Assembly (NCBI GenBank): GCA_003260325.1
Contig: MOLU01000008.1
Coordinates: 1 to 53,677, forward strand
Length of the DNA stretch: 53,677 nucleotides
Source: Candidatus Gracilibacteria bacterium GN02-872
Lineage (GTDB): Bacteria > Patescibacteriota > Gracilibacteria > BD1-5 > UBA6164
Reading direction: 5' to 3'
Under the pieces are notes generated by a model. The model saw only the letters and a program-made list of their open reading frames with translations. It was not told the origin of the DNA and did no database searches. This document shows, piece after piece, positions 1 to 11,158 of this stretch. Both the position numbers and the translations under genes were made by a program. Position 1 is the stretch's first letter. Every line of letters starts with the position of its first letter.

Positions 1-1881
1 TCAAAAAATTGAAAATATTTATGTGTAACAGCAAAAGATTCTGCTTGAAATATTTCTTATAAATCTTCAACAAATCCTATAAAAATAGATAATGTTGCAC
101 CAACAGTTTCTTGAGTTTCTGAGAAAATATTTGTTGTTTGAAGCTCTGAAGCACAAAACTACACTCTTACTTCAGGACTAACTTTTTCTGATAATGTAGA
201 TAATGCTACAACTTTAGCTTCACTTTTCCAATGTAATGGCTTTTCTGGTTATAACCCAAATGCTGTATGAATTTATACTGTAACTTGTAGTTTAAAAGAT
301 TCTTCAGAGAATGAAGTTACAGGAATTACTTGGAATGTAAAAATAATTCAAACTGATAAAACTGCACTAAGAGATGCTGTAAATACTGCTACAACAGCTA
401 AAAATCATCCAAAAGTTTATGAGTGAAAAGCTGAAGTAGAGAGAGTTATAACTCAAGCAAATACAGTTTTAAATGACACAAATGCTACAACTTCAGATAT
501 AACACAAGCTATTTCAAATTTAAATCAAGCTATTTCAAGACTTAGAAGAGATGAAACTGCTCCAGAAATTTATTGAGTTTCTGAAAAAGAAATATTTGTT
601 TGAGATGATTTTTCTCCTTTGGCTTGAGTAACAGCAACAGATAATATTGATTGAAATATTTCTTTAAATGATTCAAACATTATAGAAAATACTGTTAATA
701 AAAATGTAGTTTGAACTTATAGGGTAAAATACAAAGTTGTTGATTCAAAATGAAATGAAAAAATTGTTGAGAGAGTTGTGAAAGTAAAAGAAATAGATAA
801 AACAAACTTAAGAAATGAGCTAACAAATGCTGAAAATAAACTAAGAAGCCACTCTTTTATATTATCAGAAACAGACAGAAGAAATCTAGAAAATGCAGTA
901 GCAAGAGCTAGAACTGTTCTTAGTGATCCAAATGCAAGAATTGCAAATATTTCTACTGCAATAAATGATTTGAGAAATATTGTTTGAAGCTGACACAATG
1001 CTTCTTCTCCTTCAAATGCATCTCTGTCTTTAAAAAATGATAATAGAGTAACAACTTGAACAGAAAATAATTCTTCAAGCAGAGAAGAAACATGATGAGA
1101 AAAGAAAATAGAAAAAAAGGAAGATAAAAAAGAAGAAAAAGTAGAAAATATTAAAAAAGAAGAAAAAACAAACCAAAAACTACTAGAAGAATTAAAAAAT
1201 AAACTAAAAGAAGAAAATAAAGAATTAAAGATAAGAGAAATCAACGGAGAACCAAAAGTGTACTCAGTATTAAAGAGATATGATAACTGTGGAATGATAT
1301 GAAACATATTGTGAGATTATAATAGTGATTATAAACTAACATTTAAAGATGTAACAGAGAAGAACTATTTAGATGAACTACAAAGACTGGAAAAAGTATG
1401 AATAATCAAATGAACAAAACCATGAATTTTTGAGCCAAATAGATGAATAACAAGATCAGAATTTTTAGCAATAGTATTACAAGTACACTGTTACGATGTA
1501 AGCCATAAACCAGAAAGTTTACCATTTTATGATGTAGACCTAGATAGCTGGCAAGCAAAAGTAATAAAAGTATGAACAGAATTATGAATAATCAAATGAT
1601 ATGAAAAAGATAAGAAATGAACACCATTTAGACCAGATAGAGAAATAAGTAAAATAGAAGCCTTTTGAATAATGATGAAGATGAGAGAAATAGAGATACT
1701 AGAGAATTACAAAGATAAATACACAGATAAAAAAGCTAATTGGCAAGATAAACCCTTATCAGCGGGAGAATATTTATGAATACTAAAACCAGAAGAAACA
1801 GACTATAAATTTCATCCAGATTCTTACTTAAACAGAGATGAAATGGTAAAAATGATTATTGACATTATCAAACTTTACTAA
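1..1881 (+). CDS. S-layer-type surface protein, 5'-truncated (Ig-like, FIVAR-like, SLH domains)
   Basis: The reading frame is open from base 1, so the N-terminus and any signal peptide lie outside the window; 626 residues are visible. Two Ig-like segments contain the phrases DNVAPTVSGVSEK (about residue 33) and DETAPEIYGVSEKEIF (about 185). Each is followed by a helical FIVAR-like stretch with a spaced N-x-A-I-x-L pattern. A lysine/glutamate-rich linker spans about 350-410. The last 190 residues look like three S-layer homology repeats (for example RGITRSEFLAI near 481 and NRDEMVKMI near the end). SLH domains normally anchor proteins to cell-wall polymers, so this is probably a surface adhesin or S-layer component. 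Many glycines are UGA-coded. Confidence 0.85.
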
Positions 1882-1907
1882 AAAAAATCCTTTACAGGAT
1901 TTTTTTT
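1881..1907. terminator. Bidirectional intrinsic terminator
   Basis: An A-run, TCC, short loop, GGA and T-run form a hairpin usable on both strands. It lies directly after the SLH gene and contains the TAA stop of the convergent hrcA-like gene. Confidence 0.8.
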
Positions 1908-2595
1908 AAATTATTCAGTCTACAGCGCTTATGTTGAAACTATAATTCATTTTCAAACTTCAAATTATTCCTAAAAAAACATCTTTTCAACCAATTTTTA
2001 TGTTTTTTACAATTATTGTGTAGTCTTTCAAAAAAGGAATAATATTTTCCTCTCAAATAAAAACATTTATTCAAGTTAATAAAGGCTGACTTTTCATAAA
2101 TTTTATAAAATTTTCTTTTTCTTCAAGCATTTTTACAATTGAGAAAATTGAGTCTCAAAGTCTTTTGTAGTTTAAATCAAGAAAACTTCAAACTCAATTG
2201 TATTCAATCAAGTTATTTTCAGGAATTATAAAAAATGCTATTTCTCAAGTTTTTCTGGCTAACTCAAAGCTTATTTTATTTGCTAAATCATAAAAATTCT
2301 CAACTTTCATTTTACTTTTTTCAGCTTCAGATTCCAAAAAATAATTTGGAGTTGATTTCATCAGAAAATCAACAAAAGCCCTAAGTCCCTTTGTAGTAGG
2401 CAATCTTCAAGCAGAGTGATAAGGTTGATAAATAAGTTCTAAACTTTCAAGTTTTGCCATATCATTCCTAACTGTAGCGGAAGAAACTCACAAATCATAT
2501 TTTTTTAATAAAAGCTTACTTCAAATTACTTCTCAAGTTGCTAAATATTCTTCCACAATTATTTTCAAAATCTCAATATTTCTTTGTGTAAGCAT
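1906..2595 (-). CDS. hrcA: HrcA-like heat-shock repressor, short form
   Basis: This 229-residue protein starts MLTQRNIEILKIIVEEYLATGE and has the HrcA winged-helix pattern (SSATVRNDMAKLE, then a glycine-proline-rich turn SAGRLPTTKGLR around residue 65). The C-terminus keeps the GAF-like end of the family (VFIGEEN, IGGKDVFLGIIG). HrcA normally represses groE/dnaK operons by binding CIRCE. The usual length is about 340 residues, so roughly 100 residues of the middle dimerisation and GAF region are missing, although the frame is intact. It is the second gene of an operon with the glycosyltransferase just upstream. I saw no CIRCE inverted repeat nearby. Confidence 0.85.
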
Positions 2596-2596
2596 A

Positions 2597-3676
2597 CTAA
2601 TCAATTATTTTTAATATTTGGTTTGTTGTATTTTCAACTGTGTATTTTTCTTTTATTTCAGAATAATCTACGTTTTTTACTGGTCTTTTGCTAAATTTTT
2701 CAACTTCAGTATAAATACTATTTACTGAAATTGGAGAAAAATATTTTATTTTATCTCAAAAAATACTTTCTATTTTTTTCAAATTTGAAGATAAAATTGG
2801 AACGTCAAAATATAAAGGTTCAGTTAATCTAAAAGGAAAAGGCTCATACAAACTAGGAAAAATCACTCAAAGACTTTCTTGATAAATTATTTTTTTCTCA
2901 CTTAGCTTTGGAGAACCTAAAAAATGTACATTTTCTTGTAGGTTACTCTCTAAAATTATATTTCTTAGATTTATATTTTTTCAAATATTTGTTCACAAAA
3001 AAACTAAGTCTATTTCAAATTTGTTTTCTTTTAGCCTTTTAAAGACTTTTATCAATTTTTCATAATTTTTTTCTATTGAATCTCAAGCTGAAAATACAAA
3101 GTATTTATTTTTTAAATCATATTTTGTAGCTAAGCTTGCACTTACTTCTTCTAATTCATAATCATAGTCATATCCTGGTCTTTTTGGGAAAAATCAGTCA
3201 ATTATATTTATTTCTGTTTCTTTTACGTTAAATCTTTCTATAAGTTCATTTTTAGTTATTTTATCCAAACAAATGATTTTGTAAGCATTTTTTATATTTT
3301 TTGAAAGTAAATACAAAAATTTTGCTTTTTCAAAAGAACTTGAGAAGTTTGAATAATAAAGATCTTTTAAATCTCAAACTAAAATAATATAATCTTTTTT
3401 ATAAAAAATTGGTTTATAATGATTAAAAAATATCATCAATCCGTTATTATCTTCTTTCAAAATCTTTTTAAATTTTACTTGTTCAGCTAAGCTTCCAACT
3501 TTTATATCAACTTTTTTTACAATAGAATTCTCAGTTTTTAATAAATTTAAATTTGAATTTGCATAAATGATAAATTTATTATCAGGAGAATTTTTTATTA
3601 TATTTTCAACCAAAGTTGAAACAAATCTTGAATAAATGTTATCTCAAAGAAATCTTAAATCTAGTCAAATTTTCAT
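2597..3676 (-). CDS. Glycosyltransferase, GT4-like (GT-B fold)
   Basis: 359 residues. The C-terminal half has the GT-B nucleotide-sugar signature: a FVFSAGDSIEKNYEKLIKVF-type start of the second Rossmann domain near residue 190, the E-x7-E-like segment ESLGVIFPSLYEPFPFRLTE and then DVPILSSN. The N-terminal half is lineage-specific. It probably adds a sugar to a cell-surface glycan on the cytoplasmic side; donor and acceptor cannot be told. One base separates its stop from the hrcA-like start, so the two are co-transcribed. It diverges from the YggU-family gene across a 66-bp AT-rich promoter region. Confidence 0.8.
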
Positions 3677-3742
3677 TTTTATTTTTCAAAATATATTTTT
3701 TTAGTATTATATCAAAAAAATTTAAAATATAAAATATTTTTT

Positions 3743-3997
3743 ATGGATTTATCAAAAAAACTTGAAAATTGAAATATTTTGAAAGTCAAAGTTATTACAA
3801 ATGCTCAAAAAACAGAAATAACTTGAGAGCTTGAAGACTGAACTATAAAACTAAAAGTCAGAGCAATTCCAGAAAAATGAAAAGCAAACTCAGAAATAAT
3901 AGAATATTTTTCAAAAATTTTGAATTTAAATAAAAGTAAAATTGAAATTATTTCAGGTAAAACTTCAAAAATAAAATTGTTAAAAATAGAAAAATAA
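3743..3997 (+). CDS. YggU/DUF167 family protein
   Basis: 84 residues with the full pattern of the UPF0235 family: ILKVKVITNAQKTEI at the start, then IKLKVRAIPEKGKANSEIIE and a late SGKTSKIKLLKI. The family is a small conserved alpha/beta fold of unknown biochemical role. The start is the ATG after a TTTTT run; there is no Shine-Dalgarno sequence. Three in-frame UGA codons fall at conserved glycines. Confidence 0.85.
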
Positions 3998-4112
3998 TTT
4001 AAAAACTTATATTTTTTGCTTAAAAAGTATTTAAAATTAGTTTTTTAAATTCTCTTGATTTTCTACAAAAAGATTTTATAATACAAGAAATATTTTATAA
4101 TATTTTTTGATT

Positions 4113-4391
4113 ATGGCATACTTTCTTATAGTGATTTATGTTATTATTATCATTCTTTTCAACATTTTAGTTATAAAAAGATTGAAGTACTTAAGTAAAA
4201 GACATACTCAAAATACTTGAATAGAATGACTTTCAAAGTGATATAGAATAGTTTTAAGAAGGTTAATTTTTATGACAACTATTTTGATAATTATTGTTAG
4301 TTTACTTTTTTTAACTTTTATCAAAAATGACTTACTACCAAAGAGATGGATATACATTGATGAGAAGACACTGGATAATTTTGTTTTTTAA
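4113..4391 (+). CDS. Small two-helix membrane protein
   Basis: 92 residues; not recognised. A hydrophobic helix (residues 3-22) is followed by a basic loop with three UGA glycines, a second hydrophobic helix (about 52-70) and a polar tail. It is preceded by a possible TATAAT near 4077-4100. Its 3' end overlaps the most upstream start of the next membrane protein in another frame, which suggests translational coupling. Confidence 0.6.
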
Positions 4392-4839
4392 TTATCTAAG
4401 TTTTACTTTTTTGTTAATTGTTTCAGCATTACTTTACTATATTTCCATAAAATATCAAGTTTATCTGTGATATGATTTAATAATGTTTATTATTTTTCCA
4501 GTAATTTTCTTAATTATAAATTATGCTTTTTTGAAGCTTCTTTTAAACTATATAAATTATTATAATAATTTGATTATTTTAAAAGATTTAAATGTAATAG
4601 TTATAAAAACTTCTCTACTTGATACTGATAATATAGAAATTATTGACTTAAATAAAATTACAAAAATAGATACTTTAATGGAGTGAATAGTTGCAAATAT
4701 TTTATCTTATGGAAATTTAGTTTTAGAACAATACAAAGATAGAACTAGAATATTTCATCATATCTATAAACCTTACAGAGCAGCAAATTTCATTAAAGAA
4801 AGCAAAAGCAAACTTTTAGAAAAAAACTCAAAAGATTAA
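4327..4839 (+). CDS. Membrane protein with PH-like (bPH2-type) domain
   Basis: 170 residues if it starts at 4327; the next ATG, at 4360, would give MRRHWIILFF and a smaller overlap with the previous gene. Two transmembrane segments (about residues 15-40 and 55-80) are followed by a beta-rich cytoplasmic domain (NVIVIKTSLLDTDNIEIIDL, then KITKIDT and NILSYGNLVLEQY). That order is typical of bacterial PH-like (DUF304/YdbT-type) membrane proteins. The start choice is uncertain; the frame and end are secure. Function unknown. Confidence 0.7.
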
Positions 4840-4853
4840 CTTTGAGTTTTTCT
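4822..4853 (+). terminator. Intrinsic terminator
   Basis: AAAAACTCAAA and TTTGAGTTTTT arms flank a short loop that includes the TAA of the membrane-protein gene; a T-run follows. Confidence 0.8.
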
Positions 4854-4947
4854 TTTTTTCAAGCAAAAAAGAAAAAATATAATTGACTTGATTTTTCAGT
4901 AAAAATTATTATATTTTTCACTGATTTTATTTTATAAATTATAATTT

Positions 4948-6153
4948 ATGTGATTTAGAGATACGTGATACAATTACTTCAAAGCTGAACACAGTTCTGT
5001 AAATATGCAATTCAATCCTGATTGTTGGACAAAGAGTTTGAAGTTATACTGAGATAAAAAATACAAAGAATCTTTTCTAGAATTACTAAAATATACAAAT
5101 AAAAAAATTAAAAACTTCCAAACTTCTGAAAATGTTTTTAGAATTCCGCACTGATCTATTTTTGTGGATATTGATTTCTCAGGAAGTGAAATAAAAATCT
5201 CTTCTGATTTTTTAGATGTCTCTTCTGCAAATAAAGTTCCACTTTTTAGAAGAATAGTTGAGCTAAATTTTAGTTTAAACCTAACTCAAATAAAATATAG
5301 CGAAGATAAATTTAAATTTGATTTTAGCTGTGATTTAGAGCTTTATGATCCTTACAAAATGTTTGATATTTTGTCTGAAATTTGTTATTTTTCTGACAAA
5401 TTTGATGAAGAATTTTGTGAACAATTTTGAGCAAAAAATATTTCAGAAGCAAGTGTAAAAGAAATCCCAGATAATAAAAAAGAAATAATTTATAAAAACT
5501 TCAAAGATATAATTTCTTCAAATATGAAGATAATTGAGGATTTAGAAAGTAGAAGAAGGAATAATTATGCTTGGGATGTAATAAGCACAACTTATAAAAT
5601 GATAGATTATGCTTGTGCACCAAAAGGAAGCCTTGCTTTAAGAATTTCTGAAAAAGTTGCAGAACTTTATAACAGAGATCAATCTCTTGAAACAATTATT
5701 TTTAGATGAAAAGAATTTTTAAAAGATATTTCTGAAATGCCAAAAGAAGATTTCTTTAAAAATCTTTACGAAACTGAACAATTTATCCCAAATAAAAAAG
5801 TTGCTACAAAAGAGCAAATAGCAGAATATTTAAGACCAGGATACAGTGATGCTTATCAAGACTTACAATCTGGTGATTTTGAATCAGCTTATTTGATTTT
5901 TATGCATATTTTGTATAATTCTATGTATTATCACATAATGCCAGTTTGAATGGAAAAAGCTATAGTTAAAGCTATAAGAACAGGTTCAAATTCTCCTGTA
6001 AATCAAATGCAAGTTTGAGTTTTGTCTTGAAGAATAGCTGAAATTATAAATTTACAAAATATTCCTTCAAATAGTACAAACTTTTTTTCAGGGCTTTTAG
6101 TCTTTATTTGGTGAATAATTGCCTGAATAATTATGAGTATGTTTGGAAACTAA
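4948..6153 (+). CDS. YbjN-like domain protein with C-terminal membrane anchor
   Basis: 401 residues. Residues 1-155 resemble the YbjN/type III chaperone-like fold: alternating strands such as NVFRIPHGSIFVDIDF, ELNFSLNLTQIKY and FKFDFSCDLELYD, then a helix. The middle part is helical, with a VATKEQIAEYLRPGYSDAYQ-type motif near residue 285. A C-terminal hydrophobic helix (about 375-398, with three glycines) would anchor it in the membrane. The next gene also carries a YbjN-like domain, 30 bases downstream, so the two probably form one functional pair. Specific role unknown. Confidence 0.65.
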
Positions 6154-6183
6154 AAAAAAATTTTTAATTCATAAAAAAATAAT

Positions 6184-7293
6184 ATGGAAAAACTAAATAG
6201 TTTAAAACAATCAATATTTAAAATAAATACTTCTGAATGAACTTGAAGCTGATTTTATATAAAAGAATACAAAGTTGTTGTTACAAATTATCACGTTGTT
6301 TCTTGAAATCACATTGTTGCTTTAGAAGATTATGATGAGAACAAACAAGTTGCAAGAGTTGTTTTAGTAAATCCAGAAAAAGATATTGCACTTTTGATGC
6401 CAGAAAAAGAAATATCTTTAGATGATACTATTGAGCTTGTTGAAGATATTCAAGTAAAAGAAAAAGATAAAGCTATAGTTATGTGATATCCGTTTGGAAT
6501 GTGATTTACTGTTACAGAAGGAATTGTGTCAAGTCCAAAACAAAATGTTTCATGAAGAGATTTGATTCAAACAGATGCAGCTATAAATCCAGGTAATAGT
6601 GGTTGACCACTTGTAAACGAAAAATGACAACTTATTTGAATAAATACTTCAAAATATACAAATGCTGATAATACAGGTTTTGCAGTTAGTTCAGCTGAAC
6701 TTATAGAAGAATTAAAGAATATTGAGAAAATAGATAAAACTAAATTATCAGTTGTTTGTCCTAGTTGTGGAACTTTCATAACTGAAAAAACTGATTATTG
6801 TCCTAGTTGTTGAGCAAAAATTGATAAAAATATTTTTATAGAGAAAAAACTTCAAAAACTTTCTCAATTTGTAGAAGATGCTATTTCTAAGTTAGAAATA
6901 AATCCAATAGTTGCTAGATCAGGATATGAGAGTTGGGTTTTTCATAATTGAAGTTCTCAAATAAGAATATTTGTTTATGATAACAATTATTTATATGTAA
7001 CTTCTCAACTAAATATTCTTCCAACAAAAGATTTGCTTCCACTTTATGATTTTTTACTTTCTGAAGACATAAATCCTTTTCAATTTGGAGTTTATGAAAA
7101 TTGTATTTATTTATCTTATAGAGTTGCTATTACAGATATTTTTAAAAATGATGAAACAGAATCTGTTGTTTCAGATAGAATAAAAGAATTTGCAGAAAAA
7201 GCTGATGATTATGATGACTTATTTGTAAATAAATACTGATGTAAAATGACTTCATATTCAAAAGAAAATAAAAAATCTGATTGAGATTTATAA
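6184..7293 (+). CDS. Trypsin-like (HtrA-type) serine protease with zinc ribbon and YbjN-like domain
   Basis: 369 residues. A complete trypsin-type triad is visible: His37 in TNYHVV, Asp67 in EKDIAL and Ser139 in NPGNSGGP; the oxyanion-loop glycine is UGA-coded. A four-cysteine ribbon follows (Cys192, 195, 206, 209: CPSC-x10-CPSC), then a YbjN-like domain from about residue 225. There is no signal peptide, PDZ domain or membrane segment, unlike classic DegP, so it is probably cytoplasmic. The neighbouring YbjN protein may be a partner or substrate. Confidence 0.85.
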
Positions 7294-7297
7294 AAAT

Positions 7298-7328
7298 AAA
7301 AAAGAATGACCTAAAGTCATTCTTTTTT
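7298..7328. terminator. Bidirectional intrinsic terminator
   Basis: A 13-base stem (A-run GAATGAC, loop CTAAA, GTCATTC T-run) lies between the protease gene and the convergent small membrane gene, serving both. Confidence 0.85.
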
Positions 7329-7755
7329 ATTTAAATTCTATTCATTCTTCTTTAGATAAAATTCCTTGAAGTTTTTGAATTTCCTCAGATCATTTATCCA
7401 ATTCAGTTGCTACCTCAGGAGTTACTCCATTTTTTAGTTTTTCTAAAGCTTGAGAGTATTTTGTATAAGTTTCTTTACATTTTGTTTTGTTTGCACTTTT
7501 TTTCAAATAATTACATCATTTTTCAACCATATTCTTTGTAGCTAATATATCTGAAGTTAGAAGTAATTCATTTATCTTTCAATTAGTTGAAGAGTTTGCA
7601 GAGCTTATCAACTTGTTATCAGCACTAACTTGAGCATTATTATACTCTACATATTTATTTATTTGATAAACTGTGTATCTGTTATAACCAACATATCAAA
7701 TTACACAAACTCAAATAATAAATCAAACTATACTTTGCATTTTTTTTGGATCCAT
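7327..7755 (-). CDS. Hypothetical protein with N-terminal membrane anchor
   Basis: 142 residues; not recognised. A single hydrophobic segment (residues 7-27, FIIGVCVIGYVGY) is followed by a polar, probably helical exported domain with two cysteines about 15 residues apart (KGCNYLKK and KTKCKETY). Possibly an anchored extracellular protein. The stop codon falls inside the shared terminator. Confidence 0.6.
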
Positions 7756-7891
7756 AAAAATAATTTAAAAAATAAAAAATAATTATTAAAAGTTAATTTT
7801 ATATTTTATAAAATAATTATAAAAGTCAATATTTATTTTATTTTTTGATAAAAATAATTATAATAAAAGAAAATATTTCAAAAAAATAATT

Positions 7892-8944
7892 ATGAAAAAA
7901 GTTTTAGTTTGATTATCAGGTTGAGTTGATAGCGCGGTTAGTGCATATTTATTGAAAAAAGATTGATTCGATGTTACAGCTTGATTTATGATAAATTATT
8001 TAGCTCCAGAAGGAGAATATTGTCCAACAAAAGAGGATTTAGATGAAGCGAAAAAGGTTGCAGATTTTTTAGAAATACCGTTTTTTACTTTTGATTACAG
8101 AAAAGAGTATTCTGCAAAAGTTCTGGATTATATGTATGATGGTTACCAAAAGGGAATTACTCCAAATCCAGATATTATGTGTAATAGTGAAGTGAAATTT
8201 AAGGTATTTTTAGATGAAGCTTTAGAACATTGATTTGATTATATCGCAATGTGACACTATGCTCAAATAGTAGAGGAAAATTGAATATTTTTCCTAAAAA
8301 AGTGAGTTGATGAAGAAAAAGATCAAAGTTACTTCTTGGCTTGATTAAACCAAGAACAACTTAGTAAAGCTATTTTCCCAATTTGAAATTTAAAAAAATC
8401 TGAAGTTAGAAAAATTGCAGCAGAAATAGGCTTACCAAACGCAAAAAGAAAAGATTCACAATGAATTTGTTTTGTTTGAAAAGTTGATTTGACAAAATTT
8501 TTAGAAAAAAAAATAAACCCAAAACCTTGACTAATCGTTGATACTTCAGGGAAAATTCTTTGACAACATAAATGAGTGTTTTATTACACAATTTGACAAA
8601 GAAAATGACTCGAAATTGGAGGCTTAAAAGAGCCAATTTTTGTTATAAAAAAAGATATTGAAAAAAATATTCTCACAGTTGGAACTTCCTCTGATTTGGA
8701 ACTTTATAGTGATTATTTAGAATTAAAAAATATTCATTTCCTCTCAAAGGAAATATCTCTGCCTTTTGAAGCAAAAGTAAAAATTAGGTATAGACAAAGT
8801 GATCAAAAAGCTATTTTAGATATAAATCCTGATTGAAAATATTTTGTAAAATTTGAAAACAAACAAAGAGCAATTGCAAGTTGACAAATTTGCGCTTTTT
8901 ACGATGAAAATGACTTTTTGCTTGCTTCATGAGTAATTGATTAA
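7892..8944 (+). CDS. mnmA: tRNA-uridine 2-sulfurtransferase MnmA
   Basis: 350 residues, normal length. The PP-loop SGGVDS motif is at residue 9, with its second glycine UGA-coded. The catalytic-cysteine motif NPDIMCNSEVKF, the tRNA-interaction segment DQSYFL and the second cysteine motif SQGICFVG all follow in order, then the GQRKGL motif and the beta-barrel end. MnmA forms 2-thiouridine at position 34 of tRNA Lys/Glu/Gln using persulfide from a sulfur relay. It stands alone between its own promoter region and a terminator. Confidence 0.97.
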
Positions 8945-9046
8945 AAAGATTTGATTTAAAATAATATTTTTAGTATGAAAATTTAAAAAAATAAAAAAAT
9001 TTTGAAAATTTATGTTTTTTTAAATTTTTTTCATTTTGAGTTTTTT

Positions 9047-9074
9047 AATAAGCATTTATTTGCTTATTTTTTTT
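9047..9074 (+). terminator. Intrinsic terminator
   Basis: AATAAGCA and TGCTTATT arms with a six-base loop and a T8 tract, about 100 bp after mnmA. The rest of the 8945-9116 gap is featureless AT-rich sequence. Confidence 0.75.
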
Positions 9075-9116
9075 GTTTGTGATAAAATATTTTTAATTAT
9101 AAGATTTTATTTTAGT

Positions 9117-10451
9117 ATGGATTTTACTCTGCAAAATATTATGAAAAATCAAAAAAAGAAATCTACTGAAAAAAATAATTCAGTTGATGATCTTTTTTGA
9201 GTTGTTTCAAAATCAGATTCAGCTACAAATTCAGACCTAAATTTAAAATATTATTGAAATAAAATTGAAGATTCTTACATTATTTGAGTTGTAAATGATA
9301 TTTTTATAAATGCTATTTGAAAAAGAGCTTCAGATGTGCATATTGAGCCAAATGATAAAGAACTTTTGATTAGATTTAGAATAGACTGAACTTTTATAAA
9401 ATATAAAACTTTTAAGCTTTCACAAAAAGATTCTATTCTAGCAAGAATAAAAATTATGTCTTTTTTGAGAATAGATGAGCATAGACTTCCTCAAGATTGA
9501 AAAATATCTTATAAGTTATTTGCTGGTAAGACTATAGATATGAGGGTTTCTGTAATACCGACTATTTATTGAGAGAAGTGTGTAATAAGACTACTAAAAA
9601 AAGATAGTGAAGCTCCAAAATTGCAAGAGCTTTGAATTATGCCTTACAATATGGTGAAAATAGAAAAACATTTAAAAGATAATTATTGAATGATTCTCGC
9701 AGTTTGACCAACTTGAAGTTGAAAATCAACGACACTTTTTTGACTTTTATCACACTTTGATCCTGAACAAAAAAATATTTCTACTTTGGAAGATCCAGTA
9801 GAATATCGAATAAAATGAGTAAATCACACTCAAATAAATCCTGATATAAATTTTACTTTTGCTAGAGGACTTAGAAGTTTACTTAGACAAGATCCTGATA
9901 TAATAATGGTTTGAGAAATAAGAGACGAAGAAACAGCAAAACTAGCAGTAGAAGCCTCTATAACCTGACATATAGTTTTTTCAACTATACATACAAACTC
10001 TGCAACTCATACTATTCAGAGGATTGTTAATTTAGGAATTGATCCACTTTTAGTAACTTCTTCACTTAGGATGATTATTTCCCAGAGATTAGCAAGAAAA
10101 CTTTGTTCTCACTGTAAACAAAAGTATTTAGCATCAGAAAAAGTAAAATTATTTTTTACAAAAAATATCTGAAAATATATGAAAAATCAGGAAAATATAG
10201 AACTTTACAAAGCAAATCTTGATGGTTGCCAACATTGTAATTTTACTTGATATAAGGGAAGAATCGGTCTTTATGAAGTCTTAGAAATGACAGAATGACT
10301 TGAAAAACTTATTTTAGAAAATTCTTCTAGAATACAACTTGAAATTCAAGCTATTTGAGATGGAATGGTTACTATAAAACAAGACTGATTGATAAAAGTT
10401 TTGCTTTGAGAAACCTCTATAGAAGAGCTTCTTTCAGTCTTATGAACATAA
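9117..10451 (+). CDS. pilB: Type IV pilus assembly / type II secretion ATPase (PilB/GspE)
   Basis: 444 residues. Walker A GPTGSGKST, the Asp-box region LEDPVEYRI, Walker B DPDIIMVGEIRDEET and the His-box [12 protein letters not shown] are all present, with a CxxC...CxxC zinc site near residues 335-380 (CSHCK and CQHCN). It is shorter than usual (about 560) because the N-terminal N1E-type domain is replaced by about 45 polar residues. PilB-type ATPases drive pilus extension from the inner face of the membrane. A prepilin gene lies nearby (11142-11726), consistent with a pilus as in other CPR bacteria. Confidence 0.93.
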
Positions 10452-10485
10452 AAAAACAAAAAGTAAAGTTATTTTTATAAAAAAG

Positions 10486-10512
10486 TTGATTATTTTTTTT
10501 GCTAAGTATAAT
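10486..10512 (+). promoter_or_regulatory. Candidate promoter (TTGATT-N15-TATAAT)
   Basis: Boxes at 10486-10491 and 10507-10512, about 33 bases before the ATG at 10546. Confidence 0.5.
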
Positions 10513-10545
10513 AAATTGTGATAAAATTTAATTAACTTATTAAAT

Positions 10546-10839
10546 ATGAATACTAAGTTAGAAAAATTATTTGAAAAATATGATTTTTCACCAAAAGACA
10601 GATTCGAGATTTCTCAGATTTTCTTTTTGTTGACAGAAGAAAAAAAACAGAATTTTTTAAAGAATTTCGAAGAGTTTGCATTTCAAGTAAAGAAAATAAA
10701 TTCTGATATAGAAATTGAAAAAAATATTTTGCTTGATAATGCAATAGAAAAAATAAAACAATCTATTTTAAATGAAAGGAAAAATAAGCTAGGTAGCGAC
10801 ATAAAAACAAAAATGAGTTCTTTGAAAAAGGAACTATAA
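10546..10839 (+). CDS. Hypothetical helical protein
   Basis: 97 residues with no UGA codons; not recognised. It is highly charged and probably all helical, with a coiled-coil-like second half (KKINSDIEIEKNILLDNAI). It sits between the pilus ATPase and another small helical protein, with which it probably forms an operon (28-base gap). A link to pilus function is only positional. Confidence 0.6.
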   Translation: MNTKLEKLFEKYDFSPKDRFEISQIFFLLTEEKKQNFLKNFEEFAFQVKKINSDIEIEKNILLDNAIEKIKQSILNERKNKLGSDIKTKMSSLKKEL

Positions 10840-10867
10840 AAAATTTTATTTAAAAACAAAAACAAAA

Positions 10868-11128
10868 ATGACAGTAACTGACAATTTACAAGCTTTTTTT
10901 GATAAAAAGAGAAATCCTCATTTAGAGAGATTGGAATTTTTAATGTCGATGGGACTTGATCCAGAATTCGCAGAAAGATGTGCTTTGATGTTTGAGCAAA
11001 TAAATGCTACAACTCAAGAAATAATGAACCAAAAGAAAGTTCTTTTTTCAGTTGATGATAAATTACACAAACTGGAATTAAAAAGAAATAGACTTCATAG
11101 AATGGAAGTTTTGAAACATACAAATTAA
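10868..11128 (+). CDS. Hypothetical small helical protein
   Basis: 86 residues; not recognised. Two or three amphipathic helices (MSMGLDPEFAERCALMFEQI, then a basic C-terminal helix KLELKRNRLHRME). No membrane segment or signal peptide. Same probable operon as the preceding small gene; the terminator begins at its stop codon. Confidence 0.6.
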   Translation: MTVTDNLQAFFDKKRNPHLERLEFLMSMGLDPEFAERCALMFEQINATTQEIMNQKKVLFSVDDKLHKLELKRNRLHRMEVLKHTN

Positions 11129-11158
11129 AAAAGCAAAAATATTAAGGTTTTGCTTTTT
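11128..11158. terminator. Intrinsic terminator
   Basis: AAAAAGCAAAA and TTTTGCTTTTT arms separated by nine bases. It works for the small-gene operon and overlaps the 3' end of the convergent prepilin gene. Confidence 0.8.

Noticed and set aside
717..1307. Long antisense reading frame within the SLH gene
   Set aside because: A low-complexity Phe/Ser shadow of the Lys/Glu-rich coding strand; no start context or homology.
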